This document shows, piece after piece, positions 9,239-18,114 of a stretch of DNA of 39,358 bases; the first letter of the stretch is position 1, and the number at the start of each line of letters is the position of its first letter. A model generated the notes under the pieces. The model did not search any database and was not told the DNA's origin. It saw only the letters and a list, made by a program, of their open reading frames with translations. Made by a program: the position numbers and the translations under genes. The DNA comes from Flavobacteriales bacterium (GTDB lineage Bacteria > Bacteroidota > Bacteroidia > Flavobacteriales_D > Parvicellaceae), in NCBI GenBank assembly GCA_015488785.1, contig WFNC01000522.1, positions 1 through 39,358 of the forward strand, given 5' to 3'.

Positions 9239-10468
9239 ATGAAAGAAATTTATTATATAGTATTCATATTTTTGAGTTTAAATACTTTTTCGCAACAATT
9301 GGGAAATAACTCACTTTATACTGCTGCTTCCGATAGTTCAATTAGTTTTTTGAATGTTACAGCTACAGGTTATTATGGCTCTTCTGTTTTTAATAATCAA
9401 ATGCTAGATAAATTTATTTATGGAGGATTTGTAGATGAAGAATTAAAGAATAAAGCATTGAAAAAAGCGAAACGTTTAAACTATTTAGGCGCAGAATTAG
9501 GCGCAGAAATATATTACACGGATACCAAAAATAAATTATTTAAAGATTGGGGATATTATGTGGGGTTATCTTATCATTACAATCTAGGGACACAATTTTC
9601 AAAAGACGCTTATCAACTTGTTTTTTATGGGAATAAAATACTAGAAAATCAAGAAGCTAAACTGGCGCCCTCTGCATTTTACCTCAGGGATTTCAATCAG
9701 TTTTCATTTGGGTTAAATAAAAACAATCAATTTAAAGTGGGGCTTACCTTGTCCTCTTTTAATAACAATACGGGAGCAGAAATAACAGAAGGATCTTTTT
9801 ATACCGATACCAATGGGAATTATTTAAGCGTTGATATTCAAGGAGAATATTATGCTGTAGATACGAATTCATCAGTAAGGTTTTTAAGTAATAATGCTAT
9901 GGGAGTTGGCGTTGATTTTGAAACTTCATTCGCATTGAAAGAAAATAACGAAGGACAAAAAATAATACTAGGAGTTAAAAATATAGGGGTCTTGGTTCAA
10001 AAAAACACTTATCAAGTATCAGCTAATACATCATATAGCTATAATGGTGTGGAGATTAATAGTTTAAAAAACATTGGAGAAGGTTTGCTCTCAGCTAATT
10101 CACTCCAAGATTCTTTAGGTATAGAAACAAAAACAGAAAACAGAACTTCATTATTACCTTTCGAAATTTATTTTTTTCAACTTCCATCTTACAAAAAACG
10201 AGTCGAGTTAATTTATGGGTTTAGATTTAAATACGAGAGTGCTTACAATGCGTTTCTATATGCAGGAGGAAATGTAAAATTGAACAATCAATTTAGCGCA
10301 AGCACATTTGTAAGTCATGGAGGATATTCTAATTTTCAATGGGGATTAAGCACTCAAGCACATTTCAAAAAAATGTATTTAGGAGTAAATACCAATAATA
10401 TATTAGGGTTTGTATCTAAAAAAGCATTTGGAAAATCATTAGGAATTAATTTAACTTATTTATTATGA
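9239..10468 (+). CDS. Outer-membrane beta-barrel protein, DUF5723-like
   Basis: 409 residues with signal peptide MKEIYYIVFIFLSLNTFSQ, then alternating amphipathic strands (for example YYVGLSYHYNLGTQF, FRFKYESAYNAFLYAGGNV, AHFKKMYLGVNTNNILGFV) and a terminal strand GINLTYLL ending in a hydrophobic residue, all features of an outer-membrane barrel. Size and layout resemble the Bacteroidota DUF5723 family; I recognise this only by pattern. The ATG abuts the upstream lipoprotein stop, and the stop overlaps the next ATG by 4 bp (ATGA), so the genes are strongly coupled. Possible roles are a surface porin or a carrier for the upstream lipoprotein; nothing in the sequence decides between them. Confidence 0.8.
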   Translation: MKEIYYIVFIFLSLNTFSQQLGNNSLYTAASDSSISFLNVTATGYYGSSVFNNQMLDKFIYGGFVDEELKNKALKKAKRLNYLGAELGAEIYYTDTKNKLFKDWGYYVGLSYHYNLGTQFSKDAYQLVFYGNKILENQEAKLAPSAFYLRDFNQFSFGLNKNNQFKVGLTLSSFNNNTGAEITEGSFYTDTNGNYLSVDIQGEYYAVDTNSSVRFLSNNAMGVGVDFETSFALKENNEGQKIILGVKNIGVLVQKNTYQVSANTSYSYNGVEINSLKNIGEGLLSANSLQDSLGIETKTENRTSLLPFEIYFFQLPSYKKRVELIYGFRFKYESAYNAFLYAGGNVKLNNQFSASTFVSHGGYSNFQWGLSTQAHFKKMYLGVNTNNILGFVSKKAFGKSLGINLTYLL

Positions 10469-11919
10469 AAGCATTAATTTTTATTTTATTGGGGTTCGTT
10501 TCTCTTGGTGGGATTGGGCAAGTTTCTGAAGTTGATTATCTTATTTTTGGAAATGAAAGTAGTGAGTATTCTACGGATTTAGATACTTTATCAGGATTCT
10601 TGTATATCGTGGGAAATACGAATGAATGTGGTTCTAATGATGGCTTTGTAGTGAAATATAAAGAAGACTCTATTTACAAAAGGGTAATTACAGGTTCTGA
10701 AAGTATAGAAATAATAGAGGCGGTAGAAACTTACTTGTCAGATACAATATTTATTGCTGGATATACGAATGAAAATCAAGATTATAACGTATATATATCT
10801 AAGTTAGATACAGTATTGAATGTTATTGAAACAAAAATATTAGAATTAGATAATTGGAATTTCTGTAAAGATATTGCAGTTGGTGATGGCTTTTTGATTG
10901 GAGTTGGAGAAACTCACAATGGAATTGATTATGATGCTTTGTTATTTAAAGTAAATACAAATTTAGATACTTTATGGACTTATTCTCTTTCTCAAACTCT
11001 AGATCAAAAGTTAACTAAAGTTATAAGTTATAATGATTCTATCTATATTGCCTGCGGATATTCTGAAGTATTGGGAAAGGAAAAAGATGTATTATTGGTT
11101 AGTATTAATGTAAATACAGGCGATACGCTATGGACAAATACTTACGGAGGCGTACGAGAAGATTATTGTAATAGTTTAATACGAACGCAAGATGGTGGGA
11201 TTGCAGGTTTTGGAACAACATCGAGTTACACATCAACAACAAAAGATACTTACCTTTTTAAAGTTGACAGTTCCGGAAGTTTTCTTTGGTCTAACTTGCA
11301 CCAAGTTCAGTCTGCTTCAAATACCTTAGATGAGAATGGAATAGACTTAATTGAATTAGATAATGGAAATTTAATTGTTTCTGCGATAACCGAATCATTT
11401 GGTGCGTACGGAGTTAAATCAACAATGATAATGAAGACAACTTCTGTTGGAGATTGGATGGGAGGGTATATTTACGATGGAGGGCATGACGACTATCCTA
11501 CGGCAATGATGAAAGTTGATGATACAACTATTTTTGTTGGAGGAATTGCTAATTCACAGACTTTTGGTTATTCAGATTCTTACTTAATCAAAATAAAGAC
11601 TATAAATGTAAATAATACAATTAACATTCTTCAAAAAGAACAAATTAAATTATGTTATTCGAATGTAGAAGAGGAAACGAAAAAGGAGCGTCTTGTAATT
11701 TCTCCAAATCCTATAAGTTCTGAGTTTTTTATACGTTCAAATTCAAATGAAAAAATACAAATAGTTATTTATAGTTTATTAGGTAAAGAAGTTTTTCATA
11801 AAAATAGCGTAACAAATCAATCCAATCAATTTCCTCAAAATATTGCATTTGGAAGTTATGTAATGAAGGTTCAAAAAGGTACTACTGTTACGTTTTATAA
11901 AATTATTTATGCTAAATAG
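10465..11919 (+). CDS. T9SS type A cargo protein with propeller-like repeats
   Basis: 484 residues with signal peptide MKALIFILLGFVSLGGIGQ. The body has recurring blade-like units (FIAGYTNENQDYNVYISKLD, GVGETHNGIDYDALLFKVN, ACGYSEVLGKEKDVLLVSIN, GFGTTSSYTSTTKDTYLFKVD), each of the form G-x-T/S...D-x-YL-x-K-hydrophobic, followed by a tryptophan-containing strand. This suggests a beta-propeller. The last 75 or so residues (VISPNPISSEFFI..., GSYVMKV) are a type A T9SS sorting domain, so the protein should reach the surface or medium. It overlaps the upstream gene by 4 bp and the downstream glycosyltransferase gene by 11 bp. The ligand or enzymatic role is unknown. Confidence 0.82.
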   Translation: MKALIFILLGFVSLGGIGQVSEVDYLIFGNESSEYSTDLDTLSGFLYIVGNTNECGSNDGFVVKYKEDSIYKRVITGSESIEIIEAVETYLSDTIFIAGYTNENQDYNVYISKLDTVLNVIETKILELDNWNFCKDIAVGDGFLIGVGETHNGIDYDALLFKVNTNLDTLWTYSLSQTLDQKLTKVISYNDSIYIACGYSEVLGKEKDVLLVSINVNTGDTLWTNTYGGVREDYCNSLIRTQDGGIAGFGTTSSYTSTTKDTYLFKVDSSGSFLWSNLHQVQSASNTLDENGIDLIELDNGNLIVSAITESFGAYGVKSTMIMKTTSVGDWMGGYIYDGGHDDYPTAMMKVDDTTIFVGGIANSQTFGYSDSYLIKIKTINVNNTINILQKEQIKLCYSNVEEETKKERLVISPNPISSEFFIRSNSNEKIQIVIYSLLGKEVFHKNSVTNQSNQFPQNIAFGSYVMKVQKGTTVTFYKIIYAK

Positions 11920-13180
11920 ATTATCTTTTTTTAAGGTTTTAATAATTCATTTTATAGTCTTGATTAGTGCTTTTTGTGGCTTATATTTACTAGGGGTTAT
12001 TAAATCATTTCCTACGAGCCTAAATATTGAACAGTGGGATGCAGGCTGGTATTCGAGCATTGCCTCAGAAGGGTATATCTATAAAGAAAATATACAAAGT
12101 AATACAGGTTTTTTTCCTCTTTTTCCTTTTTTATGGAGTTCTTTTAATTTTAGTGCATTAGGGATTTCTATATTCAATTATGGAGTTTTTATTTTTGGAG
12201 TTTTATTTTTAACTAAAACAATATCAAATTTAGATAATAAAATAATATTACTTAGTTTAAGTTTTCCTAGTCTATTATTTATGTATGTGCCTTATTCGGA
12301 GGCTTTATTTTTTATGTCAGCATCGCTTTACATTTATGGTAATAGTATTGATAGTAAAAAGATAAAAGTTATTTCTCTGCTAATAATGTCATTGACAAGA
12401 CCGACAATATTTTTTTTCTTACCCGCTGTAATATTCTCTGAAATTTTATCATCATCAACAATGAAAGAAAAGTTTAAAGACATTTTTATATCAGTTGTAA
12501 TTATTCTCTTAGGCACAGGGATTTCCTTTTTTATAATTGGATATAATAGTGCTAACTTTTTTGCTTATTCTGATTCTCAGATTAACAATTGGAATCATGT
12601 TTTTAGTCTTCCTCAATTTCCGCTTACCACATGGCGAGGATATAGAATACTTTGGTTAGATTCATTTGGGTTATGGATTGTGGTTTCGTCGCTAATAGCC
12701 TCTTTTGTCTATTTTATAAAAACGATAAAATCTAAATGGAAGCTTGTATATAATAAAAATGTATTACTATCTCTTTCTTATCTATCAATGATTTTTATTT
12801 ATGTTATGTTTTTTCATGGCAAAGAAAAAGAATCAGGGTTGACTTCAATTTTAAGCCTAAATAGATATGTATTCTGTTCTCCTTTCTTTATCTACTTGTT
12901 TTATTATTACTTTAAGAACACTCAAATTAAAATTAATAAAGTATTAATATCGGCAGTAATAATCACTTTAATTTTAATTGGATTTCCTTTTTATAGTGTA
13001 ATTGAATTAACTTATTTAAATAGTTTACTCTTTGTTTTTGGAATGATTGTATTTTTTATAATTCAAGTTATACCTAGAGGGAAAAATAGACTAATTTTAT
13101 TTTTAATTACTTATGGAATGAATGTTTTTCTACAAGTTTATTTATTTCAGTCTTTTTTGAAAGGTAACTGGATAGGGTGA
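11909..13180 (+). CDS. Polytopic GT-C/PIG-V-like mannosyltransferase family protein
   Basis: 423 residues with about ten hydrophobic membrane segments. The first external loop carries QWDAGWYSSIASEGY (Asp44) and then TGFFPLFPFL, the pattern of PIG-V/COG5542 mannosyltransferase-like proteins, whose loop-1 acidic residue serves in catalysis. These enzymes move sugars from polyprenyl-phosphate donors on the outer face of the inner membrane. The acceptor here is unknown: a lipid, a glycan or a secreted protein. The gene starts 11 bp inside the preceding T9SS gene in another frame and ends 2 bp from the convergent FkbM gene. Its position suggests, but does not show, that it glycosylates products of the same operon. 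Confidence 0.75.
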   Translation: MLNRLSFFKVLIIHFIVLISAFCGLYLLGVIKSFPTSLNIEQWDAGWYSSIASEGYIYKENIQSNTGFFPLFPFLWSSFNFSALGISIFNYGVFIFGVLFLTKTISNLDNKIILLSLSFPSLLFMYVPYSEALFFMSASLYIYGNSIDSKKIKVISLLIMSLTRPTIFFFLPAVIFSEILSSSTMKEKFKDIFISVVIILLGTGISFFIIGYNSANFFAYSDSQINNWNHVFSLPQFPLTTWRGYRILWLDSFGLWIVVSSLIASFVYFIKTIKSKWKLVYNKNVLLSLSYLSMIFIYVMFFHGKEKESGLTSILSLNRYVFCSPFFIYLFYYYFKNTQIKINKVLISAVIITLILIGFPFYSVIELTYLNSLLFVFGMIVFFIIQVIPRGKNRLILFLITYGMNVFLQVYLFQSFLKGNWIG

Positions 13181-13182
13181 AA

Positions 13183-13941
13183 TCAAACTTTAGCCTTAGC
13201 AATAAAGTAATATTCTTTATTTGATTCAAATAAAGACACAAACTGTTCAAGTGTTAAACTTGATTTATTTGCGACAAAGCCTCTTAAACTAAAAATACAG
13301 TAATCATTTTCAGTTAAAAACTCCCACATTTCTTTTGGTGTTGTTCCATAATAATCAGAAGCTCCAATACCATGTTCAAAAATTACAACAGGACTAAATT
13401 TCTTTAAAATAGTAACAGCTCCTTTCAAAACGCCCATTTCACCGCCTTCAACATCAATCTTAATCAAGTTTACACGCTCGGCATCTACAAGTTGATTGTC
13501 CATAGTGTCCAATCTAACTTCTATTTCTTCAATTTTTTCAGACTTAGGATAGGCTCTTCTTTTAATTCCGCTATAAGCAGGATTAGTAGTTACGTGTTGA
13601 AAAGTAGAACTCCCTTTTTTATCACTTAAAGCAATGTTTTTTATCGTAGAAATAGAACCGTGAGATTTAACGAGTTCTTTATATAAACTAGGAATTGGCT
13701 CAAATGCATAGTGCTTCCCTTTAGGAGCGTACTTTAAGGCTTCAATCAGTAATTCACCTTTGTGACAGCCAACGTCTATAAACGATGAGTTTTCTTCCAA
13801 AACAATTTGCATAATCTTTAATGTCAATGCATCGTACTTCTGATTACGAGTTATGTTTATAGGAAGTTTTTTTAATATGTTTTTGAGTTTCTCTTTCATG
13901 CTTCTATAGAAGGATTCCAAAAGTAAGATTATATAATGCAA
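13183..13941 (-). CDS. FkbM family SAM-dependent methyltransferase
   Basis: 252 residues. The SAM-binding motif I is FIDVGCHKGELL, followed by the acidic-strand region YAFEPIPSLYKEL and the FkbM-typical LIKIDVEGGEMGVLKGA and VVIFEHG. FkbM enzymes usually O-methylate sugars or other hydroxyls, often in surface polysaccharide loci. An alternative start at the internal ATG 13899 (MKEKLKNIL) would remove 14 residues and may be the real one. It converges with the glycosyltransferase gene, with 2 bp between the stops. There is no polysaccharide cluster nearby, so its substrate cannot be inferred. Confidence 0.87.
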   Translation of the reverse strand: MHYIILLLESFYRSMKEKLKNILKKLPINITRNQKYDALTLKIMQIVLEENSSFIDVGCHKGELLIEALKYAPKGKHYAFEPIPSLYKELVKSHGSISTIKNIALSDKKGSSTFQHVTTNPAYSGIKRRAYPKSEKIEEIEVRLDTMDNQLVDAERVNLIKIDVEGGEMGVLKGAVTILKKFSPVVIFEHGIGASDYYGTTPKEMWEFLTENDYCIFSLRGFVANKSSLTLEQFVSLFESNKEYYFIAKAKV

Positions 13942-13984
13942 TAAACAAATAAACTTTTTTTAATTATTTTAAATTTAGAAGAAA

Positions 13985-13992
13985 TAATTTTG
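13985..13992 (+). promoter_or_regulatory. Candidate -7 element TAATTTTG
   Basis: Matches TAnnTTTG about 60 nt upstream of the fibrinogen-like gene and within the 110-bp divergent gap. No TTG is seen at the usual upstream spacing. Confidence 0.35.
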
Positions 13993-14051
13993 TTTTTTGT
14001 TTAAAATTGTTGTTATTTACATCAGTCTATAAGACTTAACCCCCTTTTTAT

Positions 14052-14900
14052 ATGAAATATATTTTATTTTCTTTAAGTTTAATTAGTTGTTCTTTTCTTT
14101 TTTCGCAAGTAAAAATAGGAGACAATCCTAATTCCATTGACGCTAGTGCTATATTAGAAATCGAAAGTACTGACAAAGGTTTACTAATGCCTCGTTTGAC
14201 GACACTTCAAAGAGATGCGGTTGCCTCTCCAGCTACAGGGCTTATGCTCTTCAATACTGACTTAGGGTGCCTTCAAATATATAATGGAGCTTTTTGGACA
14301 GAATGTATTAGCGAACCTCCTTATAGAGCCAGTTGTTTAGATTGGTTTAATAACGGAGCAACTACGAGTGGTATTTATAAAGTTGATTCAGATGGAGCGG
14401 GAGGAAATCCGCCTTATGATTGTTATTGTGATCAAGTTAATAATGGAGGAGGTTGGACACTTGTTTTTAATCACAATACAGCTGGAGGATATTGGCTAAG
14501 TCAAGGAGAAGCCGATTTTTACAACCTTGGTTCACCAGGTTTAGGAACAAATAAATATTCTATTTTAAATAAGATTGACGAATTAAAGAGTGCTCCTAAA
14601 TATGAATTTAAAATTTTTTACCCTGAGTTTAATTTAACAAATCACTGGAAACAATCATTCGACCCAAGAAGTGGAGGTTCTCCAATACGACCTGTGGCTG
14701 GTTATCAAGCTATAAGTATTGGTTCTACTGCTAATCTTTGGGGTGGCCTAGAAAGACATGGTGGTTCTAATACCTTTTTAGATGGAAGTGTTAATCATCC
14801 CAATTGGTATTATTCTATAGGGAGTAGAGTTGCTTGGGGAGGAGGGATTCCTCCACATACTTCTCCAGCAACTGATCGAGTTCAGCTTTTTATTCGGTAA
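14052..14900 (+). CDS. Secreted protein with fibrinogen C-terminal-like domain
   Basis: 282 residues with signal peptide MKYILFSLSLISCSFLFSQ. Residues about 20-85 (IGDNPNSIDASAILEIES, GLLMPRLTTLQRDA, ATGLMLFNTD) form the N-terminal module found on many Bacteroidota surface proteins, often ahead of variable tips. Residues about 95-140 (SCLDWFNNGATTSGIYKVD, then CYCDQVNNGGGWTLVF) match the start of fibrinogen-related domains (C...G...SG.Y...CD...GGGWT). The remainder (residues 145-282) is Gly/Trp-rich and consistent with that fold but divergent. No T9SS sorting domain is present. Such domains bind sugars or acetyl groups in animals; in bacteria an adhesive or lectin role is an inference. It is a single-gene unit followed by a strong terminator. 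Confidence 0.82.
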   Translation: MKYILFSLSLISCSFLFSQVKIGDNPNSIDASAILEIESTDKGLLMPRLTTLQRDAVASPATGLMLFNTDLGCLQIYNGAFWTECISEPPYRASCLDWFNNGATTSGIYKVDSDGAGGNPPYDCYCDQVNNGGGWTLVFNHNTAGGYWLSQGEADFYNLGSPGLGTNKYSILNKIDELKSAPKYEFKIFYPEFNLTNHWKQSFDPRSGGSPIRPVAGYQAISIGSTANLWGGLERHGGSNTFLDGSVNHPNWYYSIGSRVAWGGGIPPHTSPATDRVQLFIR

Positions 14901-14919
14901 TTAAGGATGGTTTTTAGTT

Positions 14920-14969
14920 GAATTAACGAATTCCTTTTAGATGGATTCGTGAATTCTAAATGCTTTTTT
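14920..14969 (+). terminator. Intrinsic terminator
   Basis: Arms at 14920-14934 and 14943-14956 form about 12 Watson-Crick pairs with one G-U and one mismatch, an 8-nt loop, and then TAAATGCTTTTTT. It ends the fibrinogen-like gene and may also serve the convergent alr gene. Confidence 0.75.
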
Positions 14970-14973
14970 AACC

Positions 14974-16071
14974 CTATTTATATTTTCGAACAACTCGACT
15001 AGATATAGAAGTCAGTATCTCATAAGGAATAGTATCGATCTGTTGGGCTAGTTCTTTTATTGGTTTATTTTTTCCAAATATTTCAACTACATCACCTTCT
15101 TTTACATTGTCAACTTCAGAAAGGTCAATCGTAGTCATATCCATCGATACTTTTCCAATTACAGGAGCATATTTTCCGTTAATTAAAACACTACCTCTAC
15201 CATTACTAAAACTTCTCGAAAAACCATCACCATATCCAATTGAGATTATTCCAATCAATGTATCTTTATCAACTATTACAGATCTTCCATAACCAATTGA
15301 AGCTCCTTTCTTTACTAGTTTTAACTGACTGATGTTTGTTTTCAATTCGCATACTGATTCTAAATTAAAAACAGTTGAAATGCCAAACATTCCAATCCCA
15401 AGTCTTATCATGTCAAACTGATGTCCAGAAAAACGTTCACTACCAGCAGAATTTAGTACGCTCTTAATTGTTGTGCAACCAATTTCATTTTCTATTTGAT
15501 TACTAATCTGCTCAAAAAGTTCTATTTGATTTAGCGTGAAATGATCTTCAGTTTCGTCATCGGCAACAGCCAAATGACTAAATATACCTTTTATAGCTAT
15601 AGCTGAACTTTTCAAAATGAGTTGAATCAGTTTACCTATTTCTGACTCCAAAAAACCAAGACGGTTCATTCCTGTGTCAATTTTTAGATGAATAGGATAA
15701 GATTTAATGTTTGCCTCGTTGAGGTAATTTAAAAACTTTTCAAATTGATAAAAACTGGATATAGAAGGCTCAATATTATGTTCTACAATAGAACGATAAG
15801 AGGCTTCTTCCATATTCATTACCAGAATAGGTGTTTCTATTTTTTTTGTACGCAGTTCAATCGCTTCTCTACTAGAAGCTACACCCAAATAATCAATTCC
15901 AATTTCTCCCAAAACTTTTGAAACTTCATAAGCGCCTATTCCATAACTAGACGCTTTAACCATTCCCATTATTTTTGTTGTAGGATCTAGTTTCTGTTTA
16001 AAAAACTTCACATTGTTTTTCAATGCCTGTAAGTCAACTTCTAATATAGTATGATCGTGCTGTTTACTCAT
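14974..16071 (-). CDS. alr: Alanine racemase
   Basis: PLP enzyme that interconverts L- and D-alanine, supplying D-Ala for peptidoglycan. 365 residues, full length. The PLP lysine is Lys39 in MVKASSYGIG (family form VVKANAYGHG), and the catalytic tyrosine is Tyr261 in SIGYGRSV. LNSAGSERF, IRLGIGMFGI and GKVSMDMTTIDL are further family blocks. In many Bacteroidota alr is fused behind murF; here it is a stand-alone reading frame with its own ATG. It lies 41 bp downstream of tdk on the same strand, so the pair is probably one operon, and it ends near the bidirectional hairpin at 14920-14956. Confidence 0.96.
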   Translation of the reverse strand: MSKQHDHTILEVDLQALKNNVKFFKQKLDPTTKIMGMVKASSYGIGAYEVSKVLGEIGIDYLGVASSREAIELRTKKIETPILVMNMEEASYRSIVEHNIEPSISSFYQFEKFLNYLNEANIKSYPIHLKIDTGMNRLGFLESEIGKLIQLILKSSAIAIKGIFSHLAVADDETEDHFTLNQIELFEQISNQIENEIGCTTIKSVLNSAGSERFSGHQFDMIRLGIGMFGISTVFNLESVCELKTNISQLKLVKKGASIGYGRSVIVDKDTLIGIISIGYGDGFSRSFSNGRGSVLINGKYAPVIGKVSMDMTTIDLSEVDNVKEGDVVEIFGKNKPIKELAQQIDTIPYEILTSISSRVVRKYK

Positions 16072-16112
16072 TTTTTTTAATTCGAAGTTGCAAGGTTAAT
16101 TATAAATGTTTT

Positions 16113-16694
16113 TTATTTCAAACTAGTAACCATTGTATAGCATTTTCTACATAGCGGTTCGTATTCATCTACTTCTCCAAGTACTACAAGATTTTCGCTA
16201 GCTATCTTACGGTGAGAAAACTGAGCCAATTCACCACACGCCATGCATATAGCATGAACTTTAGTCACATATTCAGCCTTAGCCAATAAAGAAGGAATTG
16301 GACCAAAAGGTTTTCCCGAAAAATCCATATCCAAACCAGCTACAATTACGCGAATTCCCGAATTTGCCAATTTTTCACAAACGATAGGCAGTTGATCATC
16401 AAAAAATTGGGCTTCATCAATGCCGATAACATCAACATCGTTTGCTAGCAATAATATATTTTCAGAAGCAGGAACAGGAGTTGAACGAATCGTAGTGCCT
16501 TGGTGACTAACTACATCGTTTTCGTCGTAGCGAGTATCTACAGATGGCTTGTAAATTTCAACTTTTAATTTAGCAAACTCAGCACGTTTCAATCGCCGAA
16601 TCAATTCTTCCGTCTTTCCCGAGAACATTGATCCACAAACGACCTCAATCCAACCTTTTTTTTGCTTTTTATTCCCTCTTTGTTCTAAAAACAC
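16113..16694 (-). CDS. tdk: Thymidine kinase (type II)
   Basis: Phosphorylates thymidine with ATP in nucleotide salvage. 193 residues. The P-loop is GSMFSGKT (21-28), with following IRRLKRAEFAK. VIGIDEAQFF is the Walker B/active-site segment. Two cysteine pairs, CMACGE and CRKCYT, form the structural zinc site typical of the tetrameric TK1-like family. Start is the ATG at 16694. It is the first gene of the tdk-alr unit. The 105 bp upstream, shared with the divergent gene at 16800, contain a TACCTTTA box on the minus strand that is one base off the TAnnTTTG consensus. Confidence 0.96.
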   Translation of the reverse strand: MFLEQRGNKKQKKGWIEVVCGSMFSGKTEELIRRLKRAEFAKLKVEIYKPSVDTRYDENDVVSHQGTTIRSTPVPASENILLLANDVDVIGIDEAQFFDDQLPIVCEKLANSGIRVIVAGLDMDFSGKPFGPIPSLLAKAEYVTKVHAICMACGELAQFSHRKIASENLVVLGEVDEYEPLCRKCYTMVTSLK

Positions 16695-16799
16695 GTTTTT
16701 ATTGTTATTATAATTGTTAATAAGTTCGCTAAAGGTAGTAAATATGATTGCATTAATTTACTCAAATTTGTAATGTATTTTCAACAATTAGATATTATT

Positions 16800-17570
16800 A
16801 TGAATAACGATTACAAAAACCTAAACGAATTAATCACTTCTCTAGCTATTAACATTAAAGCTTTAGAAAATGGAAAATTATCAGTTTATGATTTAGAGTC
16901 CTTATTAAACAACGCTCGAAATGTTCATGAAAGAATTACAGTTCTTCATTATTTAGCAATCGAAAGAGAAGTTAAAGTAGGAGGAAAAGAAAAAAAAGGA
17001 ATACAATTTAACTTCACCTCGGTAGAAGAACCTGCCGAAACCCCTGCGAATCAAACAAATTTAATCGATGCTATTCAGGTGGAACATCATAATGAAGCTG
17101 TTCGAAAATCAATCGGTACACAAGCTCCTTTGTTTGAAGAGGAAATTGTAAAAGAAGAAGTACAGCACCAAAATATTGTAGAGCCAAAGTCGGATTCTGT
17201 CAAAGAACCTGTAGTTGAGATTGTAAAAAAAGAAATTACACCTACAAATGAAGTAGAAACCAAAGCATCGATTAACGATAAGTTTTCTGGACATGCAGAA
17301 AAACAAACGCTCGCTGATAAACTCGGGCAATCTCCAATCGAAGACCTCAATAAAGCAATTGGCTTGAATCAGAAATTTCTTTTTATGAACGATTTATTTG
17401 AAGGAGAAAATGATAAATATAAGGATGCTTTAACTACGATTAATAATTTTGCGACTTATATGGAAGCGGATGAATACATAAACAATAGTCTAAAACATCA
17501 ATTCGATTGGGATGAAGAAAGTGTATCAGTCCAGAAATTCATAAATTTAGTTAAAAGAAGATTTTTGTAA
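16800..17570 (+). CDS. Conserved hypothetical protein with acidic linker
   Basis: 256 residues, probably cytoplasmic; no signal peptide or membrane segment. A helical N-terminal region (about 1-60, NLNELITSLAINIKALENGK, RNVHERITVLHYLA) is joined by an acidic, Glu/Val/Lys-rich low-complexity linker to a C-terminal helical domain (from LADKLGQSPIEDLNKAIGLN to VQKFINLVKRRFL). I believe similar proteins occur widely in Bacteroidota, without an assigned function. I prefer the ATG at 16800; the frame opens at 16773 but those nine codons follow immediately on a near-consensus CAAATTTG box (16763-16770). It lies 27 bp upstream of the phosphoesterase gene on the same strand. Confidence 0.8.
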   Translation: MNNDYKNLNELITSLAINIKALENGKLSVYDLESLLNNARNVHERITVLHYLAIEREVKVGGKEKKGIQFNFTSVEEPAETPANQTNLIDAIQVEHHNEAVRKSIGTQAPLFEEEIVKEEVQHQNIVEPKSDSVKEPVVEIVKKEITPTNEVETKASINDKFSGHAEKQTLADKLGQSPIEDLNKAIGLNQKFLFMNDLFEGENDKYKDALTTINNFATYMEADEYINNSLKHQFDWDEESVSVQKFINLVKRRFL

Positions 17571-17597
17571 ACCTTTGTAAGAACGAATAAGCAATAA

Positions 17598-18095
17598 ATG
17601 AAAAGAATAGGTTTACTGTCCGATACGCATAGTCATTTCGATAAGAAATATATAAAGTACCTGTTAGAATGTGACGAAATTTGGCATGCAGGCGATATCG
17701 GTGATATTTCAGTCATGGATGAACTCCAAAAAATTGCCCCCGTAAGAGCTGTTTATGGAAACATAGACGATCATATCGTTCGTGCAGAATATCCCGAACA
17801 TAACCGTTTTACATTAGAAGGAGTCGATGTTTGGTTGACGCATATAGGAGGTCGCCCTTACGCATACAATTATCTGATTAGAGAAGATATAATTAAAAAT
17901 CCTCCAAAATTATTTATTTGTGGACATTCTCATATTTGTAAAGTTCAAATGGATAAAAAACTTAAAATGCTGTATATGAATCCTGGAGCCGCAGGTATTT
18001 ACGGGCAACATCAAATCCGAACAATGCTTAGGTTTACTTTGGATAATGGAAATATAAAAGATTTAGAAGTCATAGAATTAGGAAATAGAGCCTAG
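17598..18095 (+). CDS. YfcE/MJ0936-family metallophosphoesterase
   Basis: 165-residue single-domain calcineurin-like phosphoesterase. All the metal-binding blocks are present: SDTHSH (Asp9, His11), HAGDIGD (Asp33), YGNIDDH (Asn55), LTHIGG and CGHSH. Members hydrolyse phosphodiesters in vitro with bound Mn or similar metals; the physiological substrate is usually unknown. Length is typical of the small YfcE-type group. It follows the hypothetical gene by 27 bp and is followed by the interspersed repeat at 18115-18242, which separates it from xerC. Confidence 0.92.
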   Translation: MKRIGLLSDTHSHFDKKYIKYLLECDEIWHAGDIGDISVMDELQKIAPVRAVYGNIDDHIVRAEYPEHNRFTLEGVDVWLTHIGGRPYAYNYLIREDIIKNPPKLFICGHSHICKVQMDKKLKMLYMNPGAAGIYGQHQIRTMLRFTLDNGNIKDLEVIELGNRA

Positions 18096-18114
18096 ATATT
18101 TATTTTAAGTCTAG

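Noticed and set aside
11909..13941. Glycosyltransferase plus FkbM as a polysaccharide locus
   Set aside because: The two genes converge and no other glycosyltransferase, flippase or polymerase gene is present.
14052..14900. Fibrinogen-like gene as a phage tail-fibre or prophage remnant
   Set aside because: It has a Sec signal peptide and no phage genes around it; the N-terminal module is common on Bacteroidota surface proteins.
14974..16071. alr as the detached half of a MurF-Alr fusion
   Set aside because: The gene has its own ATG and normal length, and tdk, not murF, lies upstream; no MurF remnant is visible.
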